Origin: Gloeopeniophorella convolvens
Lineage: Eukaryota > Basidiomycota > Agaricomycetes > Russulales
Direction of reading: 5' to 3'
DNA length: 64,000 nucleotides
NCBI GenBank assembly: GCA_022496205.1
Contig: WTXD01000003.1
Coordinates: 186,001-250,000 of the forward strand
The translations under genes and the position numbers were made by a program. Below are positions 1 to 11,587 of this stretch, one piece after another. The notes under the pieces were generated by a model. That model was not told the DNA's origin and made no database searches. It saw nothing but the letters and a program-made list of their open reading frames with translations. The number at the start of each line of letters is the position of its first letter. The first letter of the stretch is position 1.

Positions 1-1358
1 GGCTACGGTATGATTGCTTTGCCGTGTCCCTGAAATCGCAGTAGAAGTACGCGAGGGTAGCTGATGATCCGCTGGAACGCAGGGAGTCTTGTAAGTTCTT
101 GATGACTGTGAGCTAAAAAGACCCAGAAAGTGAACAAGTTAGATAGGTGGCTGGTCGTCGTAGCGCGCCCAGTGAGCTGCGTACCAGATGACGGTTTTTC
201 CCGCTCCAGCTACAAAGAAAGGTCAACTCTGGTCCATAGGATGAAATTGAACGATATACGTTTACCAGTAATCCACAGTAGCGTGCCGCTGGACTTCCAA
301 GCCTCGTAAACCTTGCCACGAACGAGCCACATTGAGGTATCTTCGTGGCGTGCGTCGGATGCGTCGCTTGGTTCGTTGACGAGTTTGGCGAAGATAGCCA
401 TTTTCGGTACTGGCTTCCTGCTGAATACCTGCGACGATTGCTCAGACGCCTCAACTGAACGCATGGGGACCATGAGACGTACGTTCTTGCCTCCGCTGCT
501 CCCGCTCGACGATTGCGGTGCCGCGCTGTATCTGCGCTGTAGCCATATAGTGCTCCGCTTTGGTGAGCTTATCCAGTTGTTTGAGCATGCCCTCAATCTC
601 CTTGTCTCCCGACACTGTAGCGAAGACTTTCCTGAGACGACGCTTTGCCTTAGCTGCGCTTGCCTTGAGCTGCGTCATGTGCTTCAACAGCGCGAGAAAC
701 TCACGAATCAAGGCGTCACTGACACTTGTCCTTTGAGTGAGGAGCGCGAATATACGAATCAATTCGACCAGGATATCCATGTGATCTTCGTCATCGCTTG
801 GTCAAATGGGACATCGGGAACAATCAAAATCCTGAGACGCCCTAGGAAGTCCGCCATTTGTCCGAGCAGTTGTATCAATGCTTCGTGGTTCTTCATATAA
901 TTGTCAGGGATCTGGGACCTATTCAGCAAGCGGGACGCGAAGAGAGGGATGCTGATTGAGATACACACGGTGAGGAGTATTCCGATGGCACCGAAGATCG
1001 CTTCTCCAGGTTTGAACGCCTGACTTTGAAACTTCAGCGTGTTTATAGACCGTAGGGATATAGAACGCACGGGACCTGTGGCCTTTCCAGCCGTATCGCA
1101 GAGTGGACGGATGACCCCGATAATCGGCGCAATCTTCTCGATCATACGAGTCCTCCAGCGACTCCTATGGGTCGCATCCAACTGCTCTGCTTTCTCCTGA
1201 AGCAAAGTGGCAACCTCTTCCGGGGATGCACATCTGATAAGCTGGGTGACGAGCGCATGGGCGGTGGGATCCCGTCCCGTCTTTTTCTTGTAATCTTCCA
1301 ACGCTCCATTGAAAAGCGAATGGTAGGACGCTGCGGCCGGAGTCTCGGTCGCAGACAT
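1..1358 (-). pseudogene. Goodbye-NACHT NLR, copy 1 (truncated by window edge, frameshifted)
   Basis: This is the 5' part of a fungal STAND/NLR gene read on the minus strand. From the start (ATG at 1358-1356) it encodes a fungal STAND N-terminal Goodbye-type domain (FNGALEDYKKKTGRD near the start, KVFATVSGDKEIEGMLKQLD later). A linker with WLVRGKVYEAWKSSG and TLLWITGKR follows, then the NACHT P-loop (AGAGKTVIWY, near 170-205). The window begins just inside the NACHT domain (reverse complement of about 30-50 reads YFYC). Around 773-785 the frame breaks: the part ending DQAMTKI and the part starting MDILVEL lie in different frames, and copy 3 shows one extra base there. The upstream start used by copy 2 is lost. 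It is probably a decaying paralogue; a single-base assembly error is the alternative, though neighbouring CAT2 is intact. Confidence 0.7.
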
Positions 1359-2023
1359 GGGGATGATGGGTCTTCCAGTTGTTTTGTAGAGGGGCAGATG
1401 GAATGGGTCCTTGTGGGCAGAGAGGTGCGTGAGGGACAAGTGCCGAAGGCTATGAGTGCTGTTTCAGCGCTCAGATTGAGAAGAAACTGCCTGTGCTCCC
1501 AAGTAGGCCGTACTGTCACGGACAGCCGCCTGCGAAACCTCCAGGTGACGTCTCTTTGTCCTTAAAGAGAAACCTGTACAGGATATGAATGGACGAAATC
1601 ACCAGCACAGCCGCACAACTCCCGCCAGGTTCACGAAGGTCGTCCGACTCGCTGCTCGTTGCCATAGAGCAGTGAGCAATGACATTAACCATCGAACATC
1701 GATATCGGGCTAGGTCGGAGTAAGCTTGGCTGCGGCAGGCTGACACGTGCCGTGGTTGTAGTTGTTGCCAAATGGCCAATGGCTTCCTCCTCGCGCCTCG
1801 TTCTCTGCCGTACACCTTGCGCCTAAACTTACGAAGGTGATAAGAACGCGCTGTGGCGAGTGCTTGGCGATTAAGTATGACCGTAGAAGAAAAGCCGGTT
1901 GACCCGATTAGATAATTGAACCGGAGGCAGCGGTGGATATCACGCGCGTGTGTGCCGCCCGCTGTCGAAACAACCGACTCGGCCCATATATCTTGCCCGC
2001 GACCGTCTGCACAGCGCATCGCG
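1359..2023. other. Intergenic promoter region between NLR copy 1 and acetyltransferase
   Basis: No gene was recognised. The first ~110 bases next to the NLR start (about 1380-1465) closely resemble the sequence upstream of NLR copies 2 (8130-8205) and 3 (15300-15380), so this is a shared NLR upstream region. After that point copy 1 continues into unique sequence and the acetyltransferase promoter, whereas the other two copies jump directly to an acetyltransferase 3' remnant. Confidence 0.6.
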
Positions 2024-4326
2024 ATGCTCGCAGCCCGCGCTGCACCCCGTCTCGCCCGTACCACCCTCGCCCGTCGTCTCTACGCAACCCGCGCACCAAT
2101 GTCGACCCCCGTTCTCCCCCCCGCGCCCCGCCCCGCAGACTGGAAGGCCGCTGCCCCCGCGCCGCCCCCTGGCACCACTACCTTTGCCGCTCAGGCCTCC
2201 CTCCCGCGCCTTCCCGTCCTCCCGCTCGCCCCCACCCTCGCCCGCCTCAAGCGCTCCCTCGCGCCCCTCGCCCACACCCCGGACGAGCTCGCCGCCGCCG
2301 AGGCGCGCATCGACGCCTTTGCAGAGGGCCCTGGGCCCGAGCTCCAGGGGCGCCTCGAGGTCCACGCACAGGGCCGGGAGCACTGGCTGGAGGAGTGGTG
2401 GGACGATGCGGCGTACCTCACCTACCGTGACCCGGTACGTCGCACCCCCGCCCTTCCTCCAGCGTGTCGGTGCTGAGTGCCGTGTGCGCCGGCAGGTCAT
2501 GATTAACGTGTCGTACTACTGTGCGTGGTATTGTGTGTAAACACGCGAAGCATGCTGACCCGGGGCCCCCAGACGGTTTCGCTGACCCGCCTGCTGAGAC
2601 GGTGCCTGCCGGAGAGCTCGCGGGCCCCGCCGCGGCGCGCTACCGCGCGGCCTCGCTCACCCGCGCCGCGATGCTCTACCGCGCTGCCCTCAAGCGCGGC
2701 GAGGTCCCCGCCGAGGGCACCAAGGACGCGCCCTTTTGCATGGACACCTACCGGTGCGCCCCGTTTGCGCCGCGGCGCGCCCCCGCTTACGTAAAGCCCC
2801 CGTAGCTGGATGTTCGACTGCACGCGCGTGCCGGGAGCGCAGGGCGCCGATTGGAGCGTCTCATACGCGCAGGAGGGCGACACGAGCGGCGACGGGCACG
2901 TCGTTGTCCTACGCAACGGGCACTTTTGGCGTCTCGAGGCCGCGCGCGGCGGGCGCGTGCTCAGCACTCCCGAGCTCGAAGCGTGCGTCCCCGCTCGCTC
3001 CTCAGATCCTGATCCTGAGCGGCTCACGTACTCCCGCGCAGCCAACTGGACCATATCATCGCCCACTCGGCCGAGCCGCGCGTGTCCCCCGGCGCGCTCA
3101 CGCACGCGAACCGCGACACCTGGGCAGCCGCCTACCCGCGCCTGCGCGCGCAACCTGAAAACGCCGCCGCGCTCGATGCGCTCGCCTCATGCGCGTTCGT
3201 GCTCTGCCTCGACGCCGCCGCGCCGGCCGATTTCACGACGACGTCGCACGCACTGTGGCACGGCGCACCAGGCGGGCTGCGCACGCGCTGGGCGGACAAG
3301 CCCGTGCAGCTGATCGTGTTCGACAACGCGCGCGCGGGGCTCGCGGGCGAGCACTCGGTGATGGATGGCACGCCCACGCTCGCATTCATGGACTCCATCT
3401 GCGCCGCCGTGTCCGCGCCGTCGTTCGATCACGGCCTGCCCGGGCCGCTCGAAGAGGCCCTCGGCGCGCCGCGCGAGCTGCCCTGGGCGCTCGATGCGGA
3501 CATGCAGCGCGACATCTCAGACGCCGAGCGCGGCGCGCAGGAGCTGATCGACGCGCAGGCGCTGACCGCGGTGCGTACGCCGTACGGCAAGCGCGCGATC
3601 AAGGCCGCGCGCGTCTCGCCCGACGCGTGGGCGCAGCTCGCGCTGCAGCTCGCGTACGCGCGCGTGCTCCCGCGCGCGGGCGGCACGTACGAGAGCGCGA
3701 CGACGCGCCGGTTCGTCAAGGGCCGCACGGAGGTGATCCGCGTCGTCACGGCCGAGAGCGACGCGTTCGTGCGCGCGATGCTGGACCCCGCGTCCGGCGC
3801 GGATGCGCGCAAGGCCGCGTTCGAGGCGGCTGCTAAAGTGCACGTCGCGAATGCGCAGGCGGCGGGCCGCGGCGAGGGCGTCGACCGGCACCTGCTCGGT
3901 GCGTGGGCCCTTCTCGCGCGCGCGTGATTGCGGCTGACGGCGTGGCGTGCGCAGGGCTACGCAAGGTGCTCAAGCCGGACGAGCCTGTGCCCGCGCTGTA
4001 TGCGGACCCGCTCGTGCAGCGCGCGTCGCACTGGGCGCTGAGCACGTCCGCGCTCGCGTCGCGGTACCTGCGCGAGTACGGCTGGGGCGCGGTCGTGCCG
4101 GACGGGTTCGGTGTCGCGTACATCACGAGCTTCGACGGTGCGCGCGCCATCTCCAATGCACCGGGGCTGATGCTGACGATGGGGGCGCGCAGAGTACATG
4201 CAGTTCACGGTCACGTCGCGCAAGGAGATGCCGAATGCGGCGTTCGCGGACGCGATACTGCGCGCGGCGGACGACCTGTATGCGCTGTACTTCCCCGAGG
4301 GCGAGGCACGCAAGTCGCGGCTGTAG
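2024..4326 (+). CDS. CAT2: Carnitine O-acetyltransferase (mitochondrial/peroxisomal)
   Basis: It transfers acetyl groups between CoA and carnitine, moving C2 units between peroxisome, cytosol and mitochondrion. Seven exons keep one frame: 2024-2434, 2496-2520, 2573-2753, 2806-2982, 3042-3898, 3955-4137, 4193-4326 (655 aa, normal family length). Visible family signatures are WLEEWWDDAAYL, YYYGFADP, GHFWRL, LWHG, the catalytic-His motif GEHSVMDGTPT, and FTVTSRKEMP near the C-terminus. The N-terminus (MLAARAAPRLARTTLARRLY) is rich in Arg and Ala like a mitochondrial presequence. A second Met at residue 26 (ATG 2099-2101) would drop it. The protein ends in SRL, a PTS1-type peroxisomal signal. Yeast Cat2 is dually targeted by a comparable two-start arrangement; that this gene does the same is inference. 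It lies between two degenerate NLR copies yet shows no sign of decay. Confidence 0.93.
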
Positions 4327-5035
4327 GCACATGCGAAGAGAATAGCAGAGGGGGAGACTCGAATGGCGGGTCGGGGTGGGTGGATAGGGCCGTAGGTAGC
4401 GCCCTGGCCGCGCGTGGACGGTGTGTGCAATGCAGCTCGGGAGCGGCGCATCCCGCTCGGGCAGAGCACATGCACATTGTGGATGGCGCGACCATGTTGT
4501 CCCACAAACACTCTAAATTCTCATGAACATAACATCGATTCCCAACGCTGCTGGCCCGTGTGTGCATACACCGTGAAAGTAAGTACTGGAGTTTCTCTCT
4601 CTGATCGATCGTCGTACACGCGCGCGTCGTATGCATATGCATGATTTGACGAGCCTGGTCGTACGCATACCCTCGCTGAGCTTGGGAGTCCGTGATGCGA
4701 TCACAGCCAGGGATTTGAATACTACAATAGCGAACACACAGTACAAACATGGACTACGCTCTTACATTGACGCTCTCCAACTCACCCTGCTCCATCAACA
4801 GACCCACGATTTCGAGAAGTGCTCTGAAGCGCTGCAGTGATTGATGTACGCGTAACTAGCAGCGTAGATGCGTATGCAGGCCGTCGGCGCGAAGTTCTGA
4901 AGACTTCACGATAATAACGATCCTCCGTGCGTACTTGCCACAACCCATCACCCTCTCCTGATTGGAATACTGTCGTGGTGATCAACACAATGGCTCTGAG
5001 TGCACATAAGAAAAAGTCACCTCGATCGGGTGTCA
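4327..5035. other. Spacer with duplicated CAT2 downstream flank and unit junction
   Basis: No gene was recognised. The sequence just after the CAT2 stop (about 4326-4460, 4670-4755) has counterparts at about 8210-8345/8435-8555 and 15415-15510/15525-15650. The similarity switches near 4748 at the short word AACATGG, after which the sequence instead matches the 3' flank of NLR copy 3 (from about 11692). This looks like a tandem-unit breakpoint. Confidence 0.55.
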
Positions 5036-8000
5036 CTAAGCGCTTGATCCCGCGCCTCCGTCGGGCAGCACCACACGAGTTGCGTCCTGCGGAACGCTCG
5101 AGAGCAAGTTGACAATGGTGGTGCGCGCCCAAGGGCTCATGCTCATGGCGCGCCTCGCTTGGACTGCTTCCAAAGCAGTTCCGTACCTCTCGCTCCTGAT
5201 ATTTGTGTCTGCGCCTCGTGCGAGAAGAAGTCTACAATGTTTACGTTTCCTTCGTACGATGCTCCGATCAGCGCTGTCCCGAATTCGCCGCCTTGAGCGT
5301 TGACGTCAGCACCATGGTTGAGGAGTGTCCTGATAACGGTGAGGGAGCCCACTTCCATTGCTGCGAGGAGCGGAGTGCCATAATGCCCTCCTTTGCGTTG
5401 ATATCGGAGGAGTCGGATGCAAGAATGTGATCCAAGATGGGAGGTAGACCGCATAATGCCGCAAAATACAAAGGACTTCCTGGCGAATGCTGATCGAGTT
5501 CGCGGCGACGAGTCCAAGCTGCAAAGTGAGGCTTGGTTGGATCAAAGAGAAGCTTCATGGCCTTCGATAGCGACATAGACACGCCTTCATATCGCGCGTG
5601 CGTGTCCCATGAACCCGTAGCGTAGGCTTCCAGGTGGGGTTCGATTGACGTGTTCGCCGCGGCGTCACGTCGGAGTAGATAGCGAGGCATGCCTTCGCGA
5701 GAACGCATGGGACGGTCCAGGAAGTACATGGAAGCGGGAGCTTTGACTCCGAGTCGACGAGCCGATCGGAGGTCAAGAACTCCTTGACCGTGAAGTGAGC
5801 AAATTGCACGATCCGTCGCGGAGAATTCCCAGAGTGCACTTCCTCCTTGATGACCTGTATCAAACTTCCAGAGCAAGTGGATAGGACCGCGCTCTCCGGC
5901 TTGTTGGTCGCCGATCATTGTGGTATGTGGGAATCTCCTCGTCAAAGTTAATCGCAAGAACTTCCGCGAGCTCCTCCACAGAGAGTGGGCGTGTCGAGAA
6001 CAACAAGCATTGGAATAGCCGATGGGCGTGCTTCCACTTATCCTCGCTGATCCGCTCCAGTGTAGATTCGTATGTTGCGTGCAGGGCGGTGGGGAGTGAT
6101 CTCAGAGTGGGTTCGATCTCCAAGAACGGGGAGTCGGAAAGGATTCCGAGCTGGCAGGAAACATATTGGAACCTATATCATATATGAGTCAACTCTTCGC
6201 ACATCGATCTAAGGGTGTATATAACTCACATGCCGTCCGCCTTCTCTGACAAGACTGAGATGACCTCTTGCTTGGCTGTGTCCCTCCACCCCCGCATACT
6301 CCACTTCGATGTCTCGACAGTGGAGCGGATGAAGTGGGCGATATCTTCGCGATGTTCTTGCTCCTCGTCAAGGACTACCTGATGAGACGCTAGTGATCTC
6401 AAGACTTGCCCAATGTCGTCCTCAGGTCGACTGGTAATGCAGATCCGCAAGCCCGGAATCCCCAGACCGATAAGCCAGCTCATGAGCTCCAGGGTCTTCT
6501 CACGTGGCGACGAGTTGCCATGAGTTGACATCACGTCCAGAGCATCGATGACGATGTACTTGGTGACATTCGACCGGATGGCAAGCATTTCCTTCAGGCA
6601 CTGCTTGAGATAGCCGATGTTAGGCGCGCAGGAGCCACTGCTTGCACGCTCCGAATAGTATTTACGAAGTATATTCTCCGACTCGTCCGACTGAGTGGAA
6701 AGGTCCATCACCAAGGAGCTGAGAAGGCCAGCGTAAGATAGCTCTGTCAGGTCCCTGGAGCCACAGTAGAAGTACACCAGGTCAATCGATGATCTGCTGG
6801 GACGAGATAAGTCCCATAAATGCTCAGTGATTGTGGAGCTAATCAGGCCCGGAAGTGGTCAAGTTAGACCAAAGTTAGACAATAGCTCGTGGCCGTATCG
6901 TACGCGATGAGTTGCGTACCAGATCACTGTTTTTCCTGCTCCTGCTTCAAAGAAGGTCAGCTTCCCATTTAAAAGGTGAAATTGAACTATATACGCTTTC
7001 CCGTAATCCACAGTAGCGTGCCGTCGGACTTCCATGCCTCGAAAACTCTGCCACGTACGAGCCACATTGAGGTATCAGGGTGGTGTGCTTCGAACGCAAT
7101 TGCTTGCTCGCATCGACGAATTTGGCGCAGATAACCATTTCCGGCACCGCTCTGCCCACAACATACCTGTAATGATTGTTCAGACGCCTCAATTGGACAC
7201 ATGGATACCACGGAGACGTACGCTCTCGCTCCCGCTGGAACCGCTTGATGATTACGGTCTCGTGTCGTGCCAGCGCCGTATCCATAAAGTGCTTCACACT
7301 GGTCACCTCATCTAGTTGTCTGAGCATGTGCTCAATCTCTTTGTCTCCAGACCCCATGGCGAAGACCTTCCTGATGTATCGTTTGGCCGTCACTAAGCTC
7401 GCCTTAGCCACATCAGGCGTCTTGAGAACGCGAAAAACTCACGAATGACGGTGTCGCTGGGACTCATCTTCTGAGTGAGGAGCGCGAACGCGTTGATCAA
7501 TTCGACAAGGATGTCCATTATCATCTTCGTCGTCGTGTCGTCATATGGGACATCTTCGGGAACAAACAAGATCTCGAGGCGCTTCAGGAAGCGTGCCATC
7601 AGCCCAAGAAGTTGCATCAATATTTTGTGGTTTTTCACATAATTGTCTGGGGTCTGGGACCTGTTCAACAAGGGAGATGTGAAGGGAGAAGTACTGGTTG
7701 ATACGCACCGTGAGGAGTATTTCGATGGCACCGAAGATCATTTCTGCCGGTTGAGACCCCTAACCCAGAAACTTCAGTGTATGGCTACAGGCCCTAGAGA
7801 TAAAGGACGCACGAGACCTGTGGCCTTTCCGGCCGTATCGCAGAGTGGATGGATTACCTCGACAATCGGCGCAATCTTCTCGAACACACAGATCCTCAAG
7901 CTGCTCCTATGGGTCGCGTCCAGCTGCTCTGCCTCCTTCCGAAGTAAATCAATAGCTTCTTCCGGAGATGCACATCTGACGAGCCGGGCGACTCGCTCAT

Positions 8001-8127
8001 GGGCAGTGGGATCCTGTCTCGTCTTCTTCTTGTAATCTTCCAAGGCTCGAGTAAAAAGCGAACGATATAGTGCCGCGGTCGGAGTCCCTGCCGCAGGCAT
8101 GAAGACGATGGATTGTGTGGTTGTCAT
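5036..8127 (-). pseudogene. Goodbye-NACHT-ankyrin NLR, copy 2 (multiple frameshifts)
   Basis: A full-length but broken STAND gene, start 8127, reconstructed stop at 5036-5038. Order: Goodbye-type domain (LEDYKKKTRQDPTAH; LFVPEDVPYDD; KEIEHMLRQLDEVTS), WKSDGTLLWITGKR linker, P-loop AGAGKTVIWYATH (~6920), NACHT with Walker B-like YIVIDALDV and CITSRPEDDI (~6420-6560), winged-helix region (LHATYESTLERISEDKWK; FAHFTVKEFLTSD) and a short C-terminal ankyrin tract (~5200-5420). Frame breaks relative to copy 3 occur near 7405, 5740, 5665, 5391 and 5230. Ankyrin repeats are also fewer than in copy 3. In the recognisable C-terminal frame the protein ends in a Gly/Ser tail shared with copy 3. With at least five breaks it is very unlikely to make a full NLR, though the NACHT exon (6226-6777) is open. 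Confidence 0.8.
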
Positions 8128-8675
8128 GTAGAGGGGCGTATAGAGACGGGTCCTTAAGCTTGCAGTGGGCAGGGAGGCGTGAAGGACAAGTGCTGAAGGC
8201 TACAGATGTATTTCCCAAAGGGTGCGTTGCGGCTGTAGGGGCATGCAAGGGGAATAGGGGATAGGGGGCCTTGCATTCAGGCTGGCAGGGGTGTGTAATG
8301 CAGTTCGGGAGCGGCGCATCTGAGTCCCGCTCGAGCATAACTGCAAATACATACTGGTGTTTTGCTTTGTGGGCTGACCGTCGCGCGCGCGCATCGTACG
8401 GCGTGCGCGTCGACTAGAACGGTCATAGTACACCCTCCGGGTCGCTGAGCCCGGGAGTGTGCAATGAAATCACAGCAACCTTTCGGCCTCACGGCCGAGC
8501 TCAGGAGGCCAATCACGGCTGACAGTAGCAGCGCACGATATTCGGCATACCAAACATGGTCAAAAGGCGTCGACCGGTGCAAAACTCACTCTACCCGCGC
8601 CAACCGACCAAATTAAAGATTGGCGTACTAAATCTGAGTACTACACACTCCGCCCAACGCGCAAACAAGCAAACG

Positions 8676-8708
<33 letters not shown>

Positions 8709-8838
8709 GAATCCAACTCTGCTATGTACCTACTTCGGGCGCTCATTATGATTCGAAAAGAGAGAAAAACCAAGAACGTAGTCGGGTCCAAGCGCGGCGC
8801 GATGCGTTCGTCCGAGCAGCCTACGTCGCTTCCCTGGG
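8128..8838. other. Spacer: CAT2 tail remnant and AACGAA microsatellite
   Basis: It holds a shared NLR upstream segment (8130-8205). Next comes a ~30-bp relic of the end of CAT2 (8193-8225, ending like the CAT2 stop GCGGCTGTAG), then DNA matching the CAT2 downstream flank. About 8675-8710 carries a short AACGAA/GAAAAC-type tandem repeat whose counterpart near 15765-15808 has one more A per unit. No gene was recognised. Confidence 0.6.
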
Positions 8839-10310
8839 TCACGCAGCACCATGCGCATGCGCGGGCGCGGGCTGTCCGTTCGCGCCGACAGCCGCAGCAG
8901 CCGCCCCCGCGCCGTGCTGCCGCTCCGCTGCATGCGCGCGGTTTAGCGCCACCTGCGTCGCGTGGCGAGGCTGCGCCTGCTTCTTCGGATTGGCCACCTC
9001 GGCGACCATCCTGCGCCCGCGCACGTCAGGTCAGATCAGCGCGCAACGAGCAAGAAGGGCACGCACCGCTCGAGCTCCCGGCGCTCCTCGTCCGACTGCG
9101 TGCTCTTGAAGATCGCGCCGAGGAAGAGCAGCGCGCGCGATGGTACAGCTCCTGGTCTGGCGCACTGTGGTCCGGGAGCACGTTGTCGACGACCTGTGTG
9201 CGTCCGTGAGCACGGATGCGGGCGCGCGACGCGGAAGGGGGGTGCACCTCGCAGAGGACCTGGACGACCTCAAAGCGCGTGCCGCGCCACGACGCGAGCA
9301 TGACCTTGCCTGTCACGTCGATCTCGAGCGAATCGAGCTCCTCCCCACCGACCTCGCCCTTGAGCTGCGCGCGCTCAATGTCCTGCATGACTAGCTGCAC
9401 GCTCAGCCTACGTGCGTGCGCGTCAGCCGAGGCGGGGTGGGGGAGCGCACGCACGCACGACGACGCACGCGTTAACGATGACGCCCCACGCGTCCTTCGC
9501 GACACGCCCTTCTTCAGGCGCGACCAGAATCCGGCACTGTACACGCGTCAGCCACGGCCCGCGCACTAACGCACCCGCGCGCACTCACATGTCGAACTCC
9601 TTGCTCTTCAGGAACGTGCTCGCCTTGGTGACATGGACCGTCCCGATCGCATGCAGCAGCTCGACGCCAAAGCTCTTGAGCTTGAGGTCCTCCGCCTCGC
9701 GGTGCATGCACGCCTCCCACGGGGCGGTGCGCGTCGCCCGGCGCGCCGCGCGCATTGGGGCCGACGAACAGCGGCAGCCGCTCTGTGAGCTTCTCGGTGA
9801 ATATGACTCGCACTCGCGCCCGCGGGCTTCGCGTCGGTAGACACACCCACGCCCGACGCACCGGCGGCCGCCTCCGCCTTTTCCTCCTCAGAGAGTATCG
9901 TGCCCGCGACGCTCGTCATATCCTTCATCAGGGAATCCCGCCGACCTATCGCGCAGCATCAACATCGGCGTCGACATTAGCAGTACCCGGGGAGGCGCAC
10001 GTAGTTCATGAACCGCTCGTCGCCAAACACGTTCGCGAAGAAGCTCGTGGGATCCTCGACATTCTGCCCGCCCTTGGCGCTGGCCATCTTCTTCACATTC
10101 TTGTCATACACCACGCTCGGGTTTTGCGCGCGCGCGAGGGTGCACGCATGCGGTGCGGCGTGGCACGCACCGGGTCAGAGAGCACGCGGTACGCCTCGCT
10201 GAGAGAGGACGGGTGAAAGGGGGGCAGGCAAGCGGAGGCGGGGCGCACCTCATCTCCCTGTACTAAGTACTTCTCCCCTGTATCTGGCGACGGGTTCCTG
10301 TTCGGGGTGA
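8839..10310 (-). pseudogene. Decayed DnaJ-X co-chaperone copy
   Basis: Minus-strand homologue of the intact DnaJ gene at 15936-17996. Recognisable pieces are LSEAYRVLSD (J-domain end, ~10190), VEDPTSFFANVFG (~10040), MKDMTSVAGTILSEEEK (~9920), GFWSRLKKG (~9520), VMQDIERAQLKGEVG (~9370), VMLASWRGTRFEVVQVL (~9290) and a His/Ala-rich tail with the same stop (8839-8841). The first two J-domain exons are absent. The HPD triad needed to stimulate Hsp70 ATPase reads TPN here (YHPDKNP in the intact gene, LTPNRNP here, ~10290-10308). Several frame breaks occur, for instance after GFWSRLKKG and within the charged linker (~9700-9850). What follows upstream (10310-10870) is unrelated to the intact copy. 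Confidence 0.8.
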
Positions 10311-10870
10311 GATCCTGACAGGTGGGGGCCTCGAGGGAGGGGTCAAGAAGGTCGTGGGGAGCGAGACAATGATGCCCGGAGAGAAGACGGGCGGGAGTTT
10401 GGTTATGGTGATGACCGAGTGAGGTAGGGATGAGAGCAGTTGCGGCGGTCGAGGGTGGCCATCGAGTACTAGAGCTGGGCAGATGGATACGGGTATGTAC
10501 TACTGGAGAACTGTTGGCGGGGCGGATGATTCTGGTCGGAGGCCGGTCGCTGGTCAGCGTCGGCCTGAGAGTCGGTGAGAGGTGCCAAGGCGGCCAAAGA
10601 TGGGCTCGTAAAGGACCAAAAGGCCCATCCATCATCGAAGAGCACGGCGAGAAGAGGGAGACGAGGTTGGTGGCAACGAGCGGCCGGAGTCTGACTCGAG
10701 CGCAGTGTCGGTGACACACTCAACCCGACCGCAGCCCTTCCGTATTTTTCGCTCTCCCGCTCAACTATACCAAAAATGTCAATGAAATATACTACGATAG
10801 CAAACACTGAAGACGGCGAAGTCGTCCGCAGGAGTAGTTCCGAGGTGAAAAGTGGTGCGCTTGCCCGTTA
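10311..10870. other. Unique spacer between DnaJ pseudogene and TIR element
   Basis: No gene or repeat was recognised. The duplicated unit ends near 10310 inside the former J-domain. An open minus frame runs across here into the pseudogene but has no family features. Confidence 0.4.
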
Positions 10871-10894
10871 CTATCGGGGACCGGGATATGCACA
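10871..10894 (+). repeat. Left terminal inverted repeat
   Basis: 24-bp TIR of the MITE-like element; inverted match to 11564-11587 with one mismatch (position 9). Confidence 0.7.
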
Positions 10895-11563
10895 TGGATG
10901 TGCATTTCCCGGTCCTTCTGGGTCAATCTTTCACATATTCCCTTGAAACTCTGCATTTACATTCCCTGATATCTTTCTCGTGTATATACCAAGTTTCAAA
11001 TTTCTTTACTAAGATCTGAGTGTGCCAGGACGAAGCCGAAGTCGAGGCAAAAGTGTCTGCAAGAGTGCGCGCTTGTCACGAACCGTCACGCTTGCCGGAC
11101 TGCCGACCACTCATAGATTGGATCTTATCATGGACCAGGACCCACTGATGCACATTTGCGCAGCGCGCTGCAGCGCGTCGTTCACGCGCTCCGGTGGCGG
11201 AGCTTGAATCACCTCTGTCACGCTTACAGCCCCTCCAGAGGAAAGCCTCTTGTACACGATGTTCTGCCCATATGCACGACACGAAAAGTGCAGGTGAAGT
11301 AGATATGTATTAGTTCATTTCACATACCAAGTTTCATGGAATATAAGTGATTGGCTCCCTTGTTCCTGGAGGATTGATGGCTGTGCACATCAATGTCCTG
11401 GAAACACCGATTTCCCCAGCATCATCCAGGTGCTCAATCAACTCCAAACTTCACAACAACGTAGAATGTATAGATATAGACATTGTGTAAAAATAATAAG
11501 AGATTCTATGCAGCCAATTCTGTGCGCGGGGTCGATCTTTCCGAAATGTGCATTTCCCGGTCC

Positions 11564-11587
11564 TGTGCATATCCCGGTCCGCGATAG
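11564..11587 (-). repeat. Right terminal inverted repeat
   Basis: 24-bp TIR of the MITE-like element, followed by the TA at 11588-11589. Confidence 0.7.

Larger units (their letters stand above)
10871..11587. mobile_element. 717-bp non-autonomous TIR element (MITE-like)
   Basis: The two ends are 24-bp inverted repeats differing at one position (10871-10894 and 11564-11587). Each is directly bordered by TA (10869-10870, 11588-11589), the target-site duplication expected for Tc1/mariner/pogo-type elements. A 17-bp word (ATGTGCATTTCCCGGTC) lies just inside both ends (10898-10914 and 11546-11562). At the left end it can pair with the TIR itself. The interior is AT-richer than its surroundings and has no open frame with transposase features, so the element would need a transposase in trans. 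It sits exactly in the gap between two duplicated NLR/DnaJ units. Confidence 0.65.

Noticed and set aside
1516..2099. Minus-strand open frames upstream of CAT2
   Set aside because: They overlap the CAT2 first exon and promoter and have no family features; shadows of the GC-rich coding strand.
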